Assembly: GCA_023053575.1 (NCBI GenBank)
Contig: JAKZAP010000001.1
Span: 30,646,533-30,710,532 of the forward strand
Length of the DNA: 64,000 nt
Direction: 5' to 3'
From: Branchinecta lynchi
Taxonomy: Eukaryota; Arthropoda; Branchiopoda; Anostraca; Branchinectidae
The notes beneath the pieces were generated by a model. It was given only the letters and a program-made list of their open reading frames with translations. It ran no database searches and was not told where the DNA came from. The position numbers and the translations under genes were made by a program. Below are positions 21,801 to 30,289 of the stretch, piece by piece (the first letter of the stretch is position 1; the number at the start of each line of letters is the position of its first letter).

Positions 21801-24250
21801 TATTACTATATCTTCTCCGATTAATACCATTGGCCTTAACCTGTTTGTAAATGTTAAAAGTAAACATTTGTAAGAAGTCTGTTGAAGACCGAATATTTAC
21901 AAGACCGAAATTGTCGGGAGCAAATATTAAAATTATGGGATCCCATCGAAACCTTTGGTCTTGTTTCCGCTGAGAACTGCCATTAAACATATCTCCTGGC
22001 AGAGTTATAGTTAAACACTGATAATGGTGATGATCATTCGGGGGATAAATAAGAAAGAACTAAACCACATGGTGGCTCTGAACTGGAATATGGAATTTAC
22101 TGGCCAAGACACCCAACAAAGCAGAGGAAGGAGACCTTGGCATCATCGTGGCCTCGGAAATCCACTACTCGTCTCCCTATGAAAGTGTAGTTTAAATGTC
22201 CAAAGGTGAAAACATTAGGTGGTATCAAATCACTTTCAGCAAGTGATAACCTGCTACCATTCAAAAACAAGCCCAACATGCAATAAGGCTTGAGCGAATG
22301 ACTCCTGTCCGCACTTTACCAGAGCAAAATCACTCTCGAGAGTAATGCGCGAACTTTAGCACAGTGAAATTCCAGCGACACTAGCACCGCTAACGGACAC
22401 AAACATCCCTACTGAAATTCGACCAATCGTCAACGAGCGCCTGCTCTGATCCAGAGCAGGGTTGCCACATGTCGCACGATAGTAATTGTAAATCTATTTT
22501 GTTTTTGTCACTCTTGTCCTACGTAGGACATAAAAATCACTTTTTATGAAACGCCCAAATGTATCCTTTTTGCAGCATGGATTCCGACTAGAAGTGAGTA
22601 TTAAAAAAAAATTTCGCGAAAATAAAATAAGATGTAGCATTTTTGCAGAGGCAATTCCGACCAAAAGGGACTATTTTACGTTTTTTTCCCGAATATAAAT
22701 TTCACTCCCATTTCACTCTCTGTTTTGGGCCAAAAGTCACTCTCTAAATGTTTTTGATGTGGCAACTCTGATCCAGAGCAAAATATGAACAGTTTGCTGA
22801 AGCTTCTCTCGCGAACTGGGCGGCACTGCGACGGCGGCTCATTTGTGATGCATGGGAAGGATAGGTCTTCGCATTACTCTATAGAGTTATTTTGCTCTGC
22901 ACTTTACTGACCAAACTTGTCATCTGAACATGCCAAGTTCTGCGACAGATTCTTCCACGGCACCAACCCGGCCGTCGGTTGATTCAGGCTACTACTTGTC
23001 TCCCAAAACAAACTAATAACAGCATCAACTGACCGCAATGACTAACGCATCACCACTCCACGCAGATACAAGTGACTGCTGATACAAATATTTACAGGGT
23101 ACCCAGATGCGTGAACTTTCACACCGAGAGTGAAAATACACAGAGCCACTTACGCTCCCCCCTGTAAAGAACGAACGTCTACCCAAAACGTCCATGCTGA
23201 TAGACTTTCTTCAATTTTCTGATTCCCATACTATCCTGTTCCAGAAACACATTCCGTTTCCCAAAGCAGCCGTCCCCCATACGACCTCATCAAAAACAAA
23301 TAATCTACAAGAACCTCCGTCTCCCTATCTCTGTAATACGATCATGCGGAGTCGAATATATTCTGATACCCCTACCCAATGCAAACGAGCGGAGGAGGAG
23401 CTATGCAGAACATCATAATTTATTACCTCTACAAACTACTCGGCAGAAGAATACAGACTCCGTCTGAGTCGTCCTTTCCAGATGATTGGTTGTCTACCAT
23501 CGTGACGTCAGGTCTAACTCGCTGCAGACCGGGTTCTCCACCTCTGCAGGCATCCTACGGTTTTTCACCTGTTATGTGCAACGGCGAAGAGGGAAGTAGA
23601 CTGGTATCAACTCAAACCTCGCAGCATGCAACTCTAGCCCCGCTCAGTTCTATCGAGGTCTCCAAAGTCGCTGTATCCCGATGAAAAATTTACCTCAAAA
23701 CAGTACTATGAAGTAGTACGAAAAATTAGCATGCAGTACTAACGATGCAACTACATACTTCTACTTCAAGGCTGCCGTGTTACTGCATACTACTATATGC
23801 CACTATTAGCGAGACTGAATGCTACTATGGCAAGACAGGATGCTACTAGATACTACTACATAAGCTTGGACCAGTCTGAGGCACATTAAATGATAGTATT
23901 ATTTGCTATTACATAGTATTATATGCAACGTTTTCGTACACTACCATACTACTACGCAGGCTAAGTGTTTCATCGGGATGGGACCAAAGACGGAGGTTCA
24001 ATCAGATTATTTGTTTTTTTTTTATCATATTCAGCTTGGTCCTTACCCTATTTATCTCTCTCAGGCCTACCACCAATGCCTATTTGACGGGCGACGCTAC
24101 ACCCATCTATGCGGAGTAGGAACTGTTTTCAATCAACTAAACCTCGTCTGCGATCACTGGTACAACTATGACTGCAACAACGCCGAAGTCGACTCGAAAA
24201 TCAATGAAAAGCACCAGAGGTTCTTCACTACGGCATCACCACGAGGATAA
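12898..24250 (+). CDS. Gene B: small secreted protein with a single C-terminal CBM14 chitin-binding domain
   Basis: Four coding exons, 12898-12934, 15006-15182, 19351-19562 and 24065-24250, total 612 nt, 203 residues plus TAA. Donors are GTAAGT, GTAAAT and GTAGGA; acceptors CTTTTAG, GTTCCAG and CTCTCAG. Phases 1, 1 and 0 agree at each junction. Joining exons 1 and 2 creates a clean signal peptide, MHGISLLAALLSSCLAVIA, with likely cleavage before EQ. Residues 20-125 are charged and low in cysteine (RR and DEEE stretches). The CBM14 domain has cysteines 126, 141, 147, 158, 171 and 179, with FYAD and VFNQ as in the family. Spacing C-x14-C-x5-C-x10-C-x12-C-x7-C is identical to gene A, and the intron falls at the same place (after CQ, phase 0). 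Likely role: extracellular chitin binding in cuticle or peritrophic matrix (CPAP1-like). Introns 2 and 3 (4.2 and 4.5 kb) are filled with mobile DNA, including both hammerhead motifs. Confidence 0.85.
13145..13359. mobile_element. pogo/Tigger-like MITE in intron 1 of gene B
   Basis: Inverted termini of about 24 bp: CAGTAGAGGTATGTTTATTT on the left and the reverse complement of AAATAAGCATATCTCTACTG on the right. The left end is preceded by TA; the right flank no longer is. The CAGT start and TTATTTGAAC within the repeat are pogo/Tigger-like. 215 bp, no coding capacity. Confidence 0.6.
13360..13931. other. Unassigned part of gene B intron 1
   Basis: No repeat shared with the rest of the window and no conserved frame seen. 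Confidence 0.35.
13932..14185. mobile_element. CCCGATGAAA MITE, copy 1
   Basis: Closely matches 23677-23977 over about 250 bp (GTACTATGAAGTAGTACGAA, GATGCTACTACATGCTTCTA, GACCAGTCTGAGGCACATTA). Rich in TACTA/TAGTA steps that can pair with each other. The right terminus is lost in this copy. Confidence 0.6.
14186..15005. other. 3' part of gene B intron 1
   Basis: Contains a G-rich stretch at 14418-14451 (TGGGTTGGGTGGGGGAGG) that could form a G-quadruplex on the + strand; otherwise unassigned. The branch/acceptor region of exon 2 ends TGATCTTTTAG. Confidence 0.4.
15183..15806. other. Start of gene B intron 2
   Basis: No shared repeat or conserved frame found before the TA-flanked palindromic element. 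Confidence 0.35.
15807..16222. mobile_element. TA-flanked palindrome-rich MITE (DYAD family), complete
   Basis: Ends GTTGCTTTTTTGCTGATACC and its inverted partner GGTATCTACAAAAACGCAAC, both flanked by TA. The inside consists of short palindromes around GATACCATGGTATC and GGTATCTGATACCACGG. The TA flanks suggest a Tc1/mariner-type target, with no transposase. Confidence 0.65.
16485..17160. mobile_element. Foldback (long inverted repeat) element in intron 2 of gene B
   Basis: The left arm (GGTATAGGACTTTCAACTTT, AAATTATCGACGTTTTAT, AAAGAGTTTCCATGGAAGTA, ACGGAGTCTCG, CCTATTGGTCG) is repeated in reverse complement at 16934-17158. The loop is about 34 bases. The left arm is longer only because a 167-bp hAT-like element is inserted at 16678. 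No coding capacity. Confidence 0.75.
16678..16844. mobile_element. hAT-like MITE nested in the foldback element
   Basis: Flanked by GCTTGAAG at 16670-16677 and 16845-16852 (8-bp target duplication). Termini CAAGGCCGTATCCAAGG and the inverse of CCTGGATACAGGCCTA. The opposite foldback arm reads straight through (GTAAGAGTTTGAAGGCG), which is the empty site. Confidence 0.75.
17203..17413 (+). mobile_element. GCCGCTTTC MITE, 5' part
   Basis: TTTAAGCCGCTTTCACATTG and downstream blocks (GCGTATGCGTTTATCTTG, TAGGGTTTTCTCCAGTTT) match the complete element at 47521-47886. The 3' half is missing; the hairpin and hammerhead-like sequence that follow appear to have replaced it. Confidence 0.6.
17414..17605 (+). 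mobile_element. Hammerhead-bearing retroelement fragment, copy 1
   Basis: Begins with a hairpin whose arms are GGGTCAACTTCG (17416-17427) and CGAAGTTGACCC (17464-17475), continues into the hammerhead-like motif, then shares ATGTATCCGTTGTA, TTTCAAAGTCAGCTTGGGCT and GAATATT with the 3' end of the unit at 20466-20616. Probably a Penelope-like or retrozyme-like relic. Confidence 0.5.
17481..17542 (+). ncRNA. Hammerhead-ribozyme-like motif, copy 1
   Basis: Core CUGACGA (17490-17496), helix II formed by GG-A-CCCUU and AAGGG-CC with loop GCCAAG, then GAAA (17518-17521), a minimal helix III, and a potential cleavage site AUU after 17525. Inner helix I is CAGC (17486-17489) with GCUG (17526-17529). 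The outer helix I of copy 2 is not preserved here. Sense to gene B, intron 2. Activity not shown. Confidence 0.55.
17615..18652 (-). repeat. SR1 array-bearing element, complete, reversed
   Basis: On the - strand it runs from AAGAGCTGTAAGCTCATATGGC (near 18640) to the 3' hairpin with ATGGCACTTG arms at about 17622-17665. Includes the CGACGGAAAAGTGATCGGTA block and AAGTTTCAT modules. In intron 2 of gene B. Confidence 0.85.
18720..19030 (-). mobile_element. THAP-associated TIR family (AGTTTAACTG), internal fragment
   Basis: Reverse complement shows TTATTTACTTAAATAGGCTT, GAAGACCCGACGAAAATGCG and GTTACTTCGG as in 38150-38250, and its other side matches 56040-56110 (AATTTCAACAAAAGCGT, ATTTCAATGGCTGATCAAGC). 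It thus links the short TIR elements to the THAP-like coding copy. No terminal repeats remain. Confidence 0.5.
19053..19236 (-). repeat. Dispersed repeat, inverted copy of 1994-2205
   Basis: Reverse complement shares the blocks listed for 1994-2205. Located shortly before exon 3 of gene B. Confidence 0.6.
19594..19735 (+). mobile_element. DYAD-family MITE, 5' part, just inside intron 3 of gene B
   Basis: Starts GTTGCGTTTTGGCAGATACC after TA, only 31 bases after the exon 3 donor. It breaks off where an SR2 5' end begins at about 19737. Confidence 0.55.
19737..19860 (+). repeat. SR2 5' end fragment
   Basis: ACAAGACCAAAGGTTTCGAT and GGGATCCC followed by ATATTTGCTCCCGACAATTC. The same variant lies reversed at 21810-21972, so the two fragments form an inverted pair 2 kb apart. 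Confidence 0.6.
20466..20616 (+). mobile_element. 151-bp hammerhead-bearing insertion with 13-bp target duplication
   Basis: Flanked by TTGTTCCTAGGTT at 20453-20465 and 20617-20629. The unit contains the hammerhead-like motif plus a 3' part (TTTCAAAGTCAGCTTGGGCT, GAATATT) shared with 17540-17605. It encodes nothing, so it must have been moved by proteins supplied elsewhere. Confidence 0.62.
20467..20566 (+). ncRNA. Hammerhead-ribozyme-like motif, copy 2, with perfect 24-bp outer stem
   Basis: Core CUGACGA (20497-20503), helix II GG-A-CCCUU / AAGGG-CC with loop GCCAAG, GAAA (20525-20528), a one-pair helix III (A20528-U20531) and a predicted cleavage site AUC after 20532. Inner helix I: CAGC 20493-20496 with GCUG 20533-20536. 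After an internal loop (2 and 6 nt), 20467-20490 pairs perfectly with 20543-20566. This is the layout of type I hammerheads with a short helix III known from Penelope-like elements and retrozymes. Sense to gene B, intron 3. Activity not shown. Confidence 0.62.
20695..21479 (+). repeat. SR2 unit, 5' end degenerate
   Basis: Four module copies marked by TTTCGGCCGGATTCCG, then TTCGAACTTGACC, AAGTTTCATCAAAATATCTC and GCGATGTCATAGGTATCC. The 3' terminal ACGTTTTGGGATCCC is replaced by ACTTGTAGTGAACTG. Confidence 0.75.
21499..21548 (-). other. 3' half of a tRNA-like sequence (Thr TGT anticodon loop), pseudogene
   Basis: On the - strand: anticodon arm CTGC-CTTGTAA-GCAG, then a T arm containing GGTTCAAATCC (B-box consensus) and the acceptor-side TGAGGAGCA. 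The D arm and 5' acceptor strand are absent; the sequence begins directly after an A-rich LINE tail. Remnant or SINE piece rather than a working gene. Confidence 0.5.
21549..21795 (-). mobile_element. LINE 3' end with ATGAATGAAATAAATA tail
   Basis: Reverse complement has an AT-rich 3'-UTR-like stretch ending in AAATAAATGAATGAAATAAA. No knuckle-coding segment is visible. Its tail abuts the tRNA-like remnant. Confidence 0.4.
21810..21972 (-). repeat. SR2 5' end fragment, reversed
   Basis: Contains GGGATCCCATCGAAACC, TTTGGTCTTGTTTCC and the TTGTCGGGAGCAAATAT variant also present at 19737-19860. Confidence 0.6.
21973..22456. other. Unassigned part of gene B intron 3
   Basis: No terminal repeats or second copy seen in this window. 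Confidence 0.3.
22457..22770. mobile_element. hAT-like MITE with 8-bp target duplication, intron 3 of gene B
   Basis: Flanked by ATCCAGAG at 22449-22456 and 22771-22778. Termini CAGGGTTGCCACAT and the inverse of ATGTGGCAACTCTG. 314 bp, no coding capacity. Confidence 0.75.
22779..23676. other. Unassigned part of gene B intron 3
   Basis: No conserved frame or repeat termini recognised; CG-containing and less AT-rich than its surroundings. Confidence 0.3.
23677..23977. mobile_element. CCCGATGAAA MITE, copy 2, complete
   Basis: Termini CCCGATGAAA and TTTCATCGGG (10 bp inverted). The interior matches 13932-14185 and is rich in complementary TACTAC/GTAGTA steps. It ends about 90 bases before exon 4 of gene B. 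Confidence 0.65.
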
Positions 24251-24295
24251 GAGACATCATTCAGAGCGTAGAATATTGTATACACATCCTAGTTC

Positions 24296-24301
24296 AATAA
24301 A
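24296..24301 (+). terminator. Polyadenylation signal of gene B
   Basis: A canonical AATAAA lies 46 bases after the TAA of gene B and is followed by a GT-rich stretch within about 30 bases. This gives a short 3' UTR of roughly 65-75 nt. Confidence 0.65.
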
Positions 24302-24361
24302 CGTGTCACTATGAAGCATGTATACAATTCATACATTAAACCTGAACAGCATCTTTTTAAA

Positions 24362-24798
24362 GGTTAAGCGAAAAGGACTGACGACAATCTAGAACCCCAT
24401 CACTTATTCACTTAAAGAGGCTCGAAGACCCGATGAAAATGCGTTACTTCGTTGCACCGCCATTCACGAATAATCGATTTTCATATGGTGGAATGTCCGT
24501 GTCGGATTTAAGGTACCTCTGTGCGTACCTGTGTTGTATGCCTGATGAAATGATTTACGAAAAATAAGTTTTCAGGCAGTGAGCTACCTTCCACGATCTG
24601 ATCACTGGCCACTGAAAAGCCGCATACGTATCGGAATTCAAATTTTCTGCGTCATAGTAGAAGTTTGCGATGTGAGGACGGCCACAGATATTCCGAATGT
24701 CATACAGAGCAAATAGTGGAAAATAGAAAGATCCGCTAACACAATCCAAATAATGCAGCGTGTTACAAAAATAAGTTCGCTTTCCAGTTAAACTTTAA
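24362..24798 (-). mobile_element. AGTTTAACTG TIR element (THAP-associated family), copy
   Basis: Right end CAGTTAAACTTTAA, left end a decayed AAAGGTTAAGCGAAAAG. The interior (GAAGACCCGATGAAAATGCG, GCGTCATAGTAGAAG, GTGAGGACGGCC) matches 33066-33470 and flanks of 38119-38744. On the - strand a 64-residue frame exists but is broken in the other copies. Confidence 0.6.
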
Positions 24799-25387
24799 GT
24801 TTCAGTTCGTAATTTCTGTACTTTGACATATTCTCAACGTTCTCTTTACTGGGCGAAACACAATCCTGTTTTGTCTAGTCGGGTCTTCTCATGCTGGTTC
24901 AAGGGGAATTCTGGAGGTCAGGAAAGCTCCGCCAGTTTATTAAACTTCGGCTAAAATTCACTTAGGTACGTAGATAGGTATTTTATTCGTGAATAAACCG
25001 ATATAATCACTTTCCAGATTTAGTCTGGCGCTCGGCTAGTTTGGGAAAGCGGAGCGAATTTATCTGGAAAGCGAATTTAAGACGGGAATGGGAAGTGATG
25101 CCGGAAGCGAATCCACTAGTATCGCCCTTAAATGTCTCTCACTTCAAGCGGCTTCGAATCCGGAAAAAAAGGATGACGAGCCCGCCCTCCTGACGGCTCC
25201 TGGCTGGTCGAATATAGGCACACCGATGTGTATAAAATTCTAGTTTTTTTCATCGGGTCACTGGTTTGAACAGAACTCGAACAGAACACATTTGGATTCG
25301 TCGATAAAAGAGAAGGCATATTCAATATTTTCCGATCTTTTCTTCCGAATATTTTCACACCGGGTCGACAATCCAGCCGGAATCAGG
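24799..25387. other. Unassigned intergenic region after gene B
   Basis: Contains short internal echoes of CTTTCCAG and GCGAATTTA. No gene seen. Confidence 0.3.
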
Positions 25388-26405
25388 AACAAGATCAAAG
25401 GTTTCGATGGGATCCCAAAAATTCAATATTTGATCCAGACAATTGGGTCTTGCCTACGCCAGATCCAGTCTTCGCCAGACTCCTTGAACATTTTTACTAC
25501 TAAAATTCAGAAACAGATTAAGGCCAAAAAGCTAATCACCTGAGAAAACCAAGTACAGAAATGGATTCAGCATGTTTGTGTTTACCCCTGTAGGTCTTAT
25601 CTGTTTTGACAAAAACTTCCTGCCTCATTTCTACGAATTTCCCGGTTCCGTCCCAATTCTGGAACTACCTGTCTGGCAAAAAAAAAGAAGCTAAAATCGA
25701 ACTCAGCGTCTCGCTCAGCGTTTCTTCTTTCCCCTATACCGAACATCTAATCAAATTCAAATTAAAATTTAACTTAAAACAAATTTTCCGGTTCAAGCCG
25801 GATTCTGGGCGAACTATATGTCCGGGTACAAAATGAATGTCATACACGGACTCGGCATCTCTTCTTACCCCTAAATCGGATATCTAATCAACCCACAAAT
25901 ACTTTTAACAATTTTTTGGTTTTGGCCGGATTCCGGGCGAACTACATGCCCGGCAAGAAAATTATTTTCACCGTCGTATTCAGAAAGGTCTTCCTACCCC
26001 TAAACCGAACATATAATTAACTTCAAATAAAACTTTTACTTTTAACAGATTTTCTGGTTTTGGCCGGATTCCGGGCGAACTACTTGTCCGGCGAGAAAAA
26101 TGGTTTCCACCATCGTGTTCATCATGTCTTCTTACCCCAACTGTCCCATTAGCTGTTTAAAAATATTTTGCTTGCCCCATAATTAAACCCCCTCCCACAC
26201 CCCTAAATATAGGGCTACAAAGCCCATCTACGAACTCGACCTTACTCTTGACCCAAACAATCCTCACACCAAGTTTCATCAAAATATCTCCTTCCCTTCG
26301 AGAATGACTGTGCTTACAGACGGACGGACAGAAAGACAGACGGACGGACAACTTTTGCGATGTCATAGTTATCCCTCCACTTACGTTTTGGCATCCAAAA
26401 AACTG
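25388..26405 (+). repeat. SR2 array-bearing element, complete
   Basis: Starts ACAAGATCAAAGGTTTCGAT with GGGATCCC, then CAGACAATTGGGTCTTG, five modules of about 135 bp (TTTTGGCCGGATTCCGGGCG), CATCTACGAACTCGACCTTA, a GGACGGACAG run, and the terminal ACGTTTTGGCATCC. Confidence 0.85.
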
Positions 26406-26582
26406 CAAGGGCTATACCCTGCTAGGTTGCAATTTTTTTTCACTTAGATTTAATCTTCGCAAAATTAATACGATGATTTGACACACACATGTATTATCCC
26501 TATCCAGGGATCGGCACCTGTAGTCCACGCAGTGCAACTTTGTATGTAACCAATTCCTCTCCTCTCCACGCATAACAGATAC

Positions 26583-27059
26583 CGAGGGGTCGACGACTCT
26601 AATTTTTTATGTACACCATTCCGGAATAACCTAATAATCCTGACCATTCTGGATTATTCCTAACCATTCCGGATTATTCCTAACTATTCCGGATTATTCC
26701 TAACCCTCTGTATGGGATATAATTCCAGTTGAAATTAGAAATTCGAGTCATCTGGCATCCTTCATGGCTACAGTGAAGAGATTTGTCCTTGCAAAAGGAT
26801 AGTAATGATGCGTGAGTTTTTTTTTGTAAGCAGAATGTTTGTTGTATATGTATGAACCGTGTATGAATGGCATGTAGAATAACATAAAAATAGTGTTACC
26901 ACACTATGTAGAATAGAGAAGACTGCCACCTAACAAAATTTAATCTAATCTAATATAATCCATTCCGGATTATTCTTGACCATTCCGGATTATTCCTGAC
27001 TATTCCGGATTATTCCTTCGGGACGTGTACACCATTCCGGGAGAGCCGTCGACCCCTCG
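26583..27059. mobile_element. hAT-like element with perfect 8-bp target duplication
   Basis: Flanked by ACAGATAC at 26575-26582 and 27060-27067. Inverted termini CGAGGGGTCGACGACTCT and its partner ending GTCGACCCCTCG (one mismatch in about 18). Both sides carry arrays of the 16-bp phrase CATTCCGGATTATTCC. 477 bp, non-coding. Confidence 0.72.
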
Positions 27060-27179
27060 ACAGATACTGACTGAACTCAGAGAAGTCTAAACTTGCCCCA
27101 GATTGGGATACAAAATCTTTCGTCTTGCTGCCCTAATGTGTTTTAGCCTGGATTAGCCCACATGTCAACACGGAAAACA

Positions 27180-27536
27180 CAGAGTAGCTCGGAATCCGCC
27201 TTCCGGCATTTCCGCCTTCCGGCATCGGCCAGAAAAGAATGGGGTCATTCCAGCGAAATAAAGCCAGGCAAAAAAATAAATCAATTTTTCAGATTTTGAC
27301 GAAAATTTTTCAGATGACCTATCAGGTTCCAAGAAACTTGTTTTCGGCGAAAAAAATTGGTTCGGTTGGTTTTTTGAAATTTTCGGCCAAATATACCATT
27401 GTTGATGGTCGAAAAAGTCAATATTTTTCAAAAGTTCGACAAAAAATCAGGGAAATTGAACACGACCTTGAAATTTTTTGAGCTTCTTACCTACCTTTAG
27501 GACTTCAAATCTCGAGATGTTCAAGTGTGTAGGTAC
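27180..27536 (+). repeat. Repeat E, left part, split by an SR2 unit
   Basis: Matches the reverse complement of about 31980-32275 (CATTCCAGCGAAATAAAGCC, TCTGAGAAATTTTCGTC-like blocks, TCGTGCTGAATTTCCCTGA-like block). It stops at GTAGGTAC, where an SR2 copy begins. Confidence 0.7.
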
Positions 27537-28561
27537 TTTTTGGGATCCCAAAACGTTAAGTGGAGGGATACCTATGATATCGCAAAAATGTCCGTCTGCC
27601 TGTAACTCTCGAAGGGAATAAGATATTTTGATGAAACCTGGTGTGAGGGTTCACGGGGTCAAGGATAAGGTCAAGTTCGTAGATGGGCTATAGGGGTGGG
27701 GAAGGGGGTTCAAATTAAGGGACAAACAAAATATTTTTAAACAGCTAATGTGATAGTCGATTATGGGGTAAGAAGGCATGCTGAGCACGATAGTGAAAAC
27801 CATTTTCTATCCGGACAAGTAGTTCGTCTTGAATCCGGCAAAAACCGGAAAGTTGATTAAAAGTAAAAGTTTTATTTGGAGTTGATTAAACGGTCGATTT
27901 CGAGGTAAGAAGACATGCTAAATACGATGGTGAAAACCATTTTCTCGCCGAACAAGTAGTTCGTCCGGAATCCGGCAAAAAACGGAAAGTTGGTTAAAGT
28001 AAAAATTTCATCTGAAGTTGATTAAATGTTCGATTTAGGGGTAAAAAGAGACGGTGAAAACCATTTTCTCGCCGGACAACTAGTTCGCCCGGTATCCGGC
28101 CAAAACCGGAAAATTTGTTAGAAGCAAAAGTTCGGTTAGATGACAGATTAAGGGGTAAGAAGAGAGGCGAGTCTGTATATGACAATCATTTTTTACTCGG
28201 ACGTATAATTAGTCCGGAATCCGGTTGTAATCGGAATTTGTTTAAGTCAAACTTTTATTCATCGTTGATTAGATGTTCTTTATAGGGATAAGGAGATACG
28301 CTGGATTTGTTTCTGATTTGTCTTTTTTTGCTAGACTAGTAGTTCGCTCGAAATTCGGGCGAAACCGGAAACTTGGCAGAAGTAAAGCAGGAAGTCTCGG
28401 TCAGTATCGTCAAAATAGATATGGCTTATAGAGGTATATCTGAACTTGGTTTTCTCTGATGATTAGCCTGGCGAAGATTGGGTCTGGTGAAGACAAGACC
28501 CGATTGTCTGAATCAAATATTAGATTTTTGGGATCCCATCGACATCTTTGGTCTTATTTTT
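27537..28561 (-). repeat. SR2 array-bearing element inserted in repeat E
   Basis: Reverse orientation, from TTTTTGGGATCCCAAAACGT at 27537 to GGGATCCCATCGACATC then TTTGGTCTTATTTTT. It separates two parts of repeat E that are continuous at 31930-31990, which gives the empty site. Confidence 0.85.
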
Positions 28562-28830
28562 CCTGTTACGGTAATTTTCCCAAAGCAAGGTAAAAAAAAA
28601 AGTGGGTCTTGGTGGATCCACTCCAGAAGAACCGGCAAGATCGCGAAAATTCTGAGATTCTCCATGGTAGTAGAATGGAGAACGAGCTACATTTCTGCAT
28701 TAGCATTTTTGTGGCTATCGAGCCCGAAATGGTCTTAAATAGCGATGTTAGAAAACTGAAATTCTTGGGGAAATGCATTATTTTGTATGACAAAATGGGA
28801 AAATGCACAACCCTCACAACCTAAAAATAA
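28562..28830 (+). repeat. Repeat E, right part
   Basis: Continues at TTACGGTAATTTTCCC and shares GGATCCACTCCAGAAGAACC, GTGGCTATCGAGCC and ATTCTTGGGGAAATGCATT with the reverse complement of 31730-31960. Confidence 0.7.
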
Positions 28831-29165
28831 GAATTTAGAAATGAATTTCAGTTTTCAGATCTTACTGTTAGACCACAACCTGCCTGGACCAATTCTTAGC
28901 TGTCCAAGGGCCCGAAATCTTCTCTTTGGCCTACTTTCAGAAACTTACTACAATGCATGCTTTTGCTCTTTTCACGTTTAAGTTTGCGCGAGGGTGGTAA
29001 ATTACTCATACACTTGGTTATACGCAATTCTGAAACGCTAACCGAATTCCGTTGTCAGTAAATTCTGTTATCTATAGGCTGCAACTATTTAAGAAACTGA
29101 AATTTGTATTTGCAACTATGTACAAAGTAATGCAGAACACGTTAATATTATGGCGAAGTTACAAG
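28831..29165. other. Unassigned sequence
   Basis: No gene or repeat boundary recognised. Confidence 0.3.
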
Positions 29166-30096
29166 TTTTTGGGATCCCAAAACGTAAGTGGAGGGATACC
29201 TATGACATCGCAAAAATGTCCGTCTGCAAGCACGATAACTCTCGAAGGCAATGAGATATTTTGATGAAACTTGGTGGGAGGATCCTTTGGGTCAAAGTAC
29301 AGGTCAAGTTCGAAGATGGGCTATGTAGCCCTATATTTGAGGGTGGAGGAGGGGTTTCAAATTAAGTGACAAACAAAATATTTTTAAACAGCTAATGTGA
29401 TAGTCGATTATGGGGTAAGAAGACATCTGAGTACGATGGTGAAAACCATTTTCTTGTCGGACAAGTAGTTCGTCCGGAATCCGGCAAAAACCGGAAAGTT
29501 GGTTAAAAGTAAAAGTTTCATTTGAAGTTGATTAAATGTTCGATTTAGGGGTAAGAAGACATGCTGAACACGATGGTGAAAACCATTTTCTCACCGGACA
29601 ACAAGTTGGCCAGGAATTCGGCCGAAACCGGAAAGTTTGTTAGGCGAAAGTTTTATTTGAAGTTGATTAGATGACAGATTTAGGGGTAAGAAGAGACGCT
29701 AAGTCTGTGTATGACAAATTTTTTTTACTGGACATATAATTAGTCCGGAATCCGGTTTTGACCGGAATTTTTTTAAGTCAAAGTTTTATTTAAAGTTGAT
29801 GATATGTTCTTTACAGGGATAAAGAGATCTGCAGGATTTGTATCTGAATTTTCTCTTTTTTTTGCTGGACTAGTAGTTCACTCGGAATTCGGGCAAAACC
29901 GGAAATTTGGCAGAAGTAAAGCGGGAAGTTTCGGTCAGTATCGTCAAAATAGATATGGCTTATAGAGGTATATCTGAACTTGGTTCTCTCTGATGATTAG
30001 ACGGGCGAAGACTGGATCTGGCGAAGAAAAGACCCAATTGTCTGGATCAAATATTAGATTTTTGGGATCCCATCGAAACCTTTGGTCTTGTTCTAT
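29166..30096 (-). repeat. SR2 array-bearing element, complete, reversed
   Basis: From TTTTTGGGATCCCAAAACGT to GGGATCCCATCGAAACC and TTTGGTCTTGTTC. Four or five modules of about 135 bp lie between. Confidence 0.85.
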
Positions 30097-30289
30097 CTTC
30101 AGTCTATCAACATCAGTTATGTACATTACTCCGGCAGCATTCTGCTGAGCTGAAACTACGAAACTAGAAATTGAGAAACCAGGGTTAGAGCAGCACTAAT
30201 TTCCCAATTTTCGTGGAGTGTTCCTTGGAACAATCCACTAGTGCGAGCGCTGTAGCAGCTTTCGGCTGTCGGTTTTCACCGTATTTTGT

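Noticed and set aside
24555..24749. 64-residue - strand frame
   Set aside because: It lies in an AGTTTAACTG TIR element and is interrupted in the copies at 33.3 and 38.4 kb.
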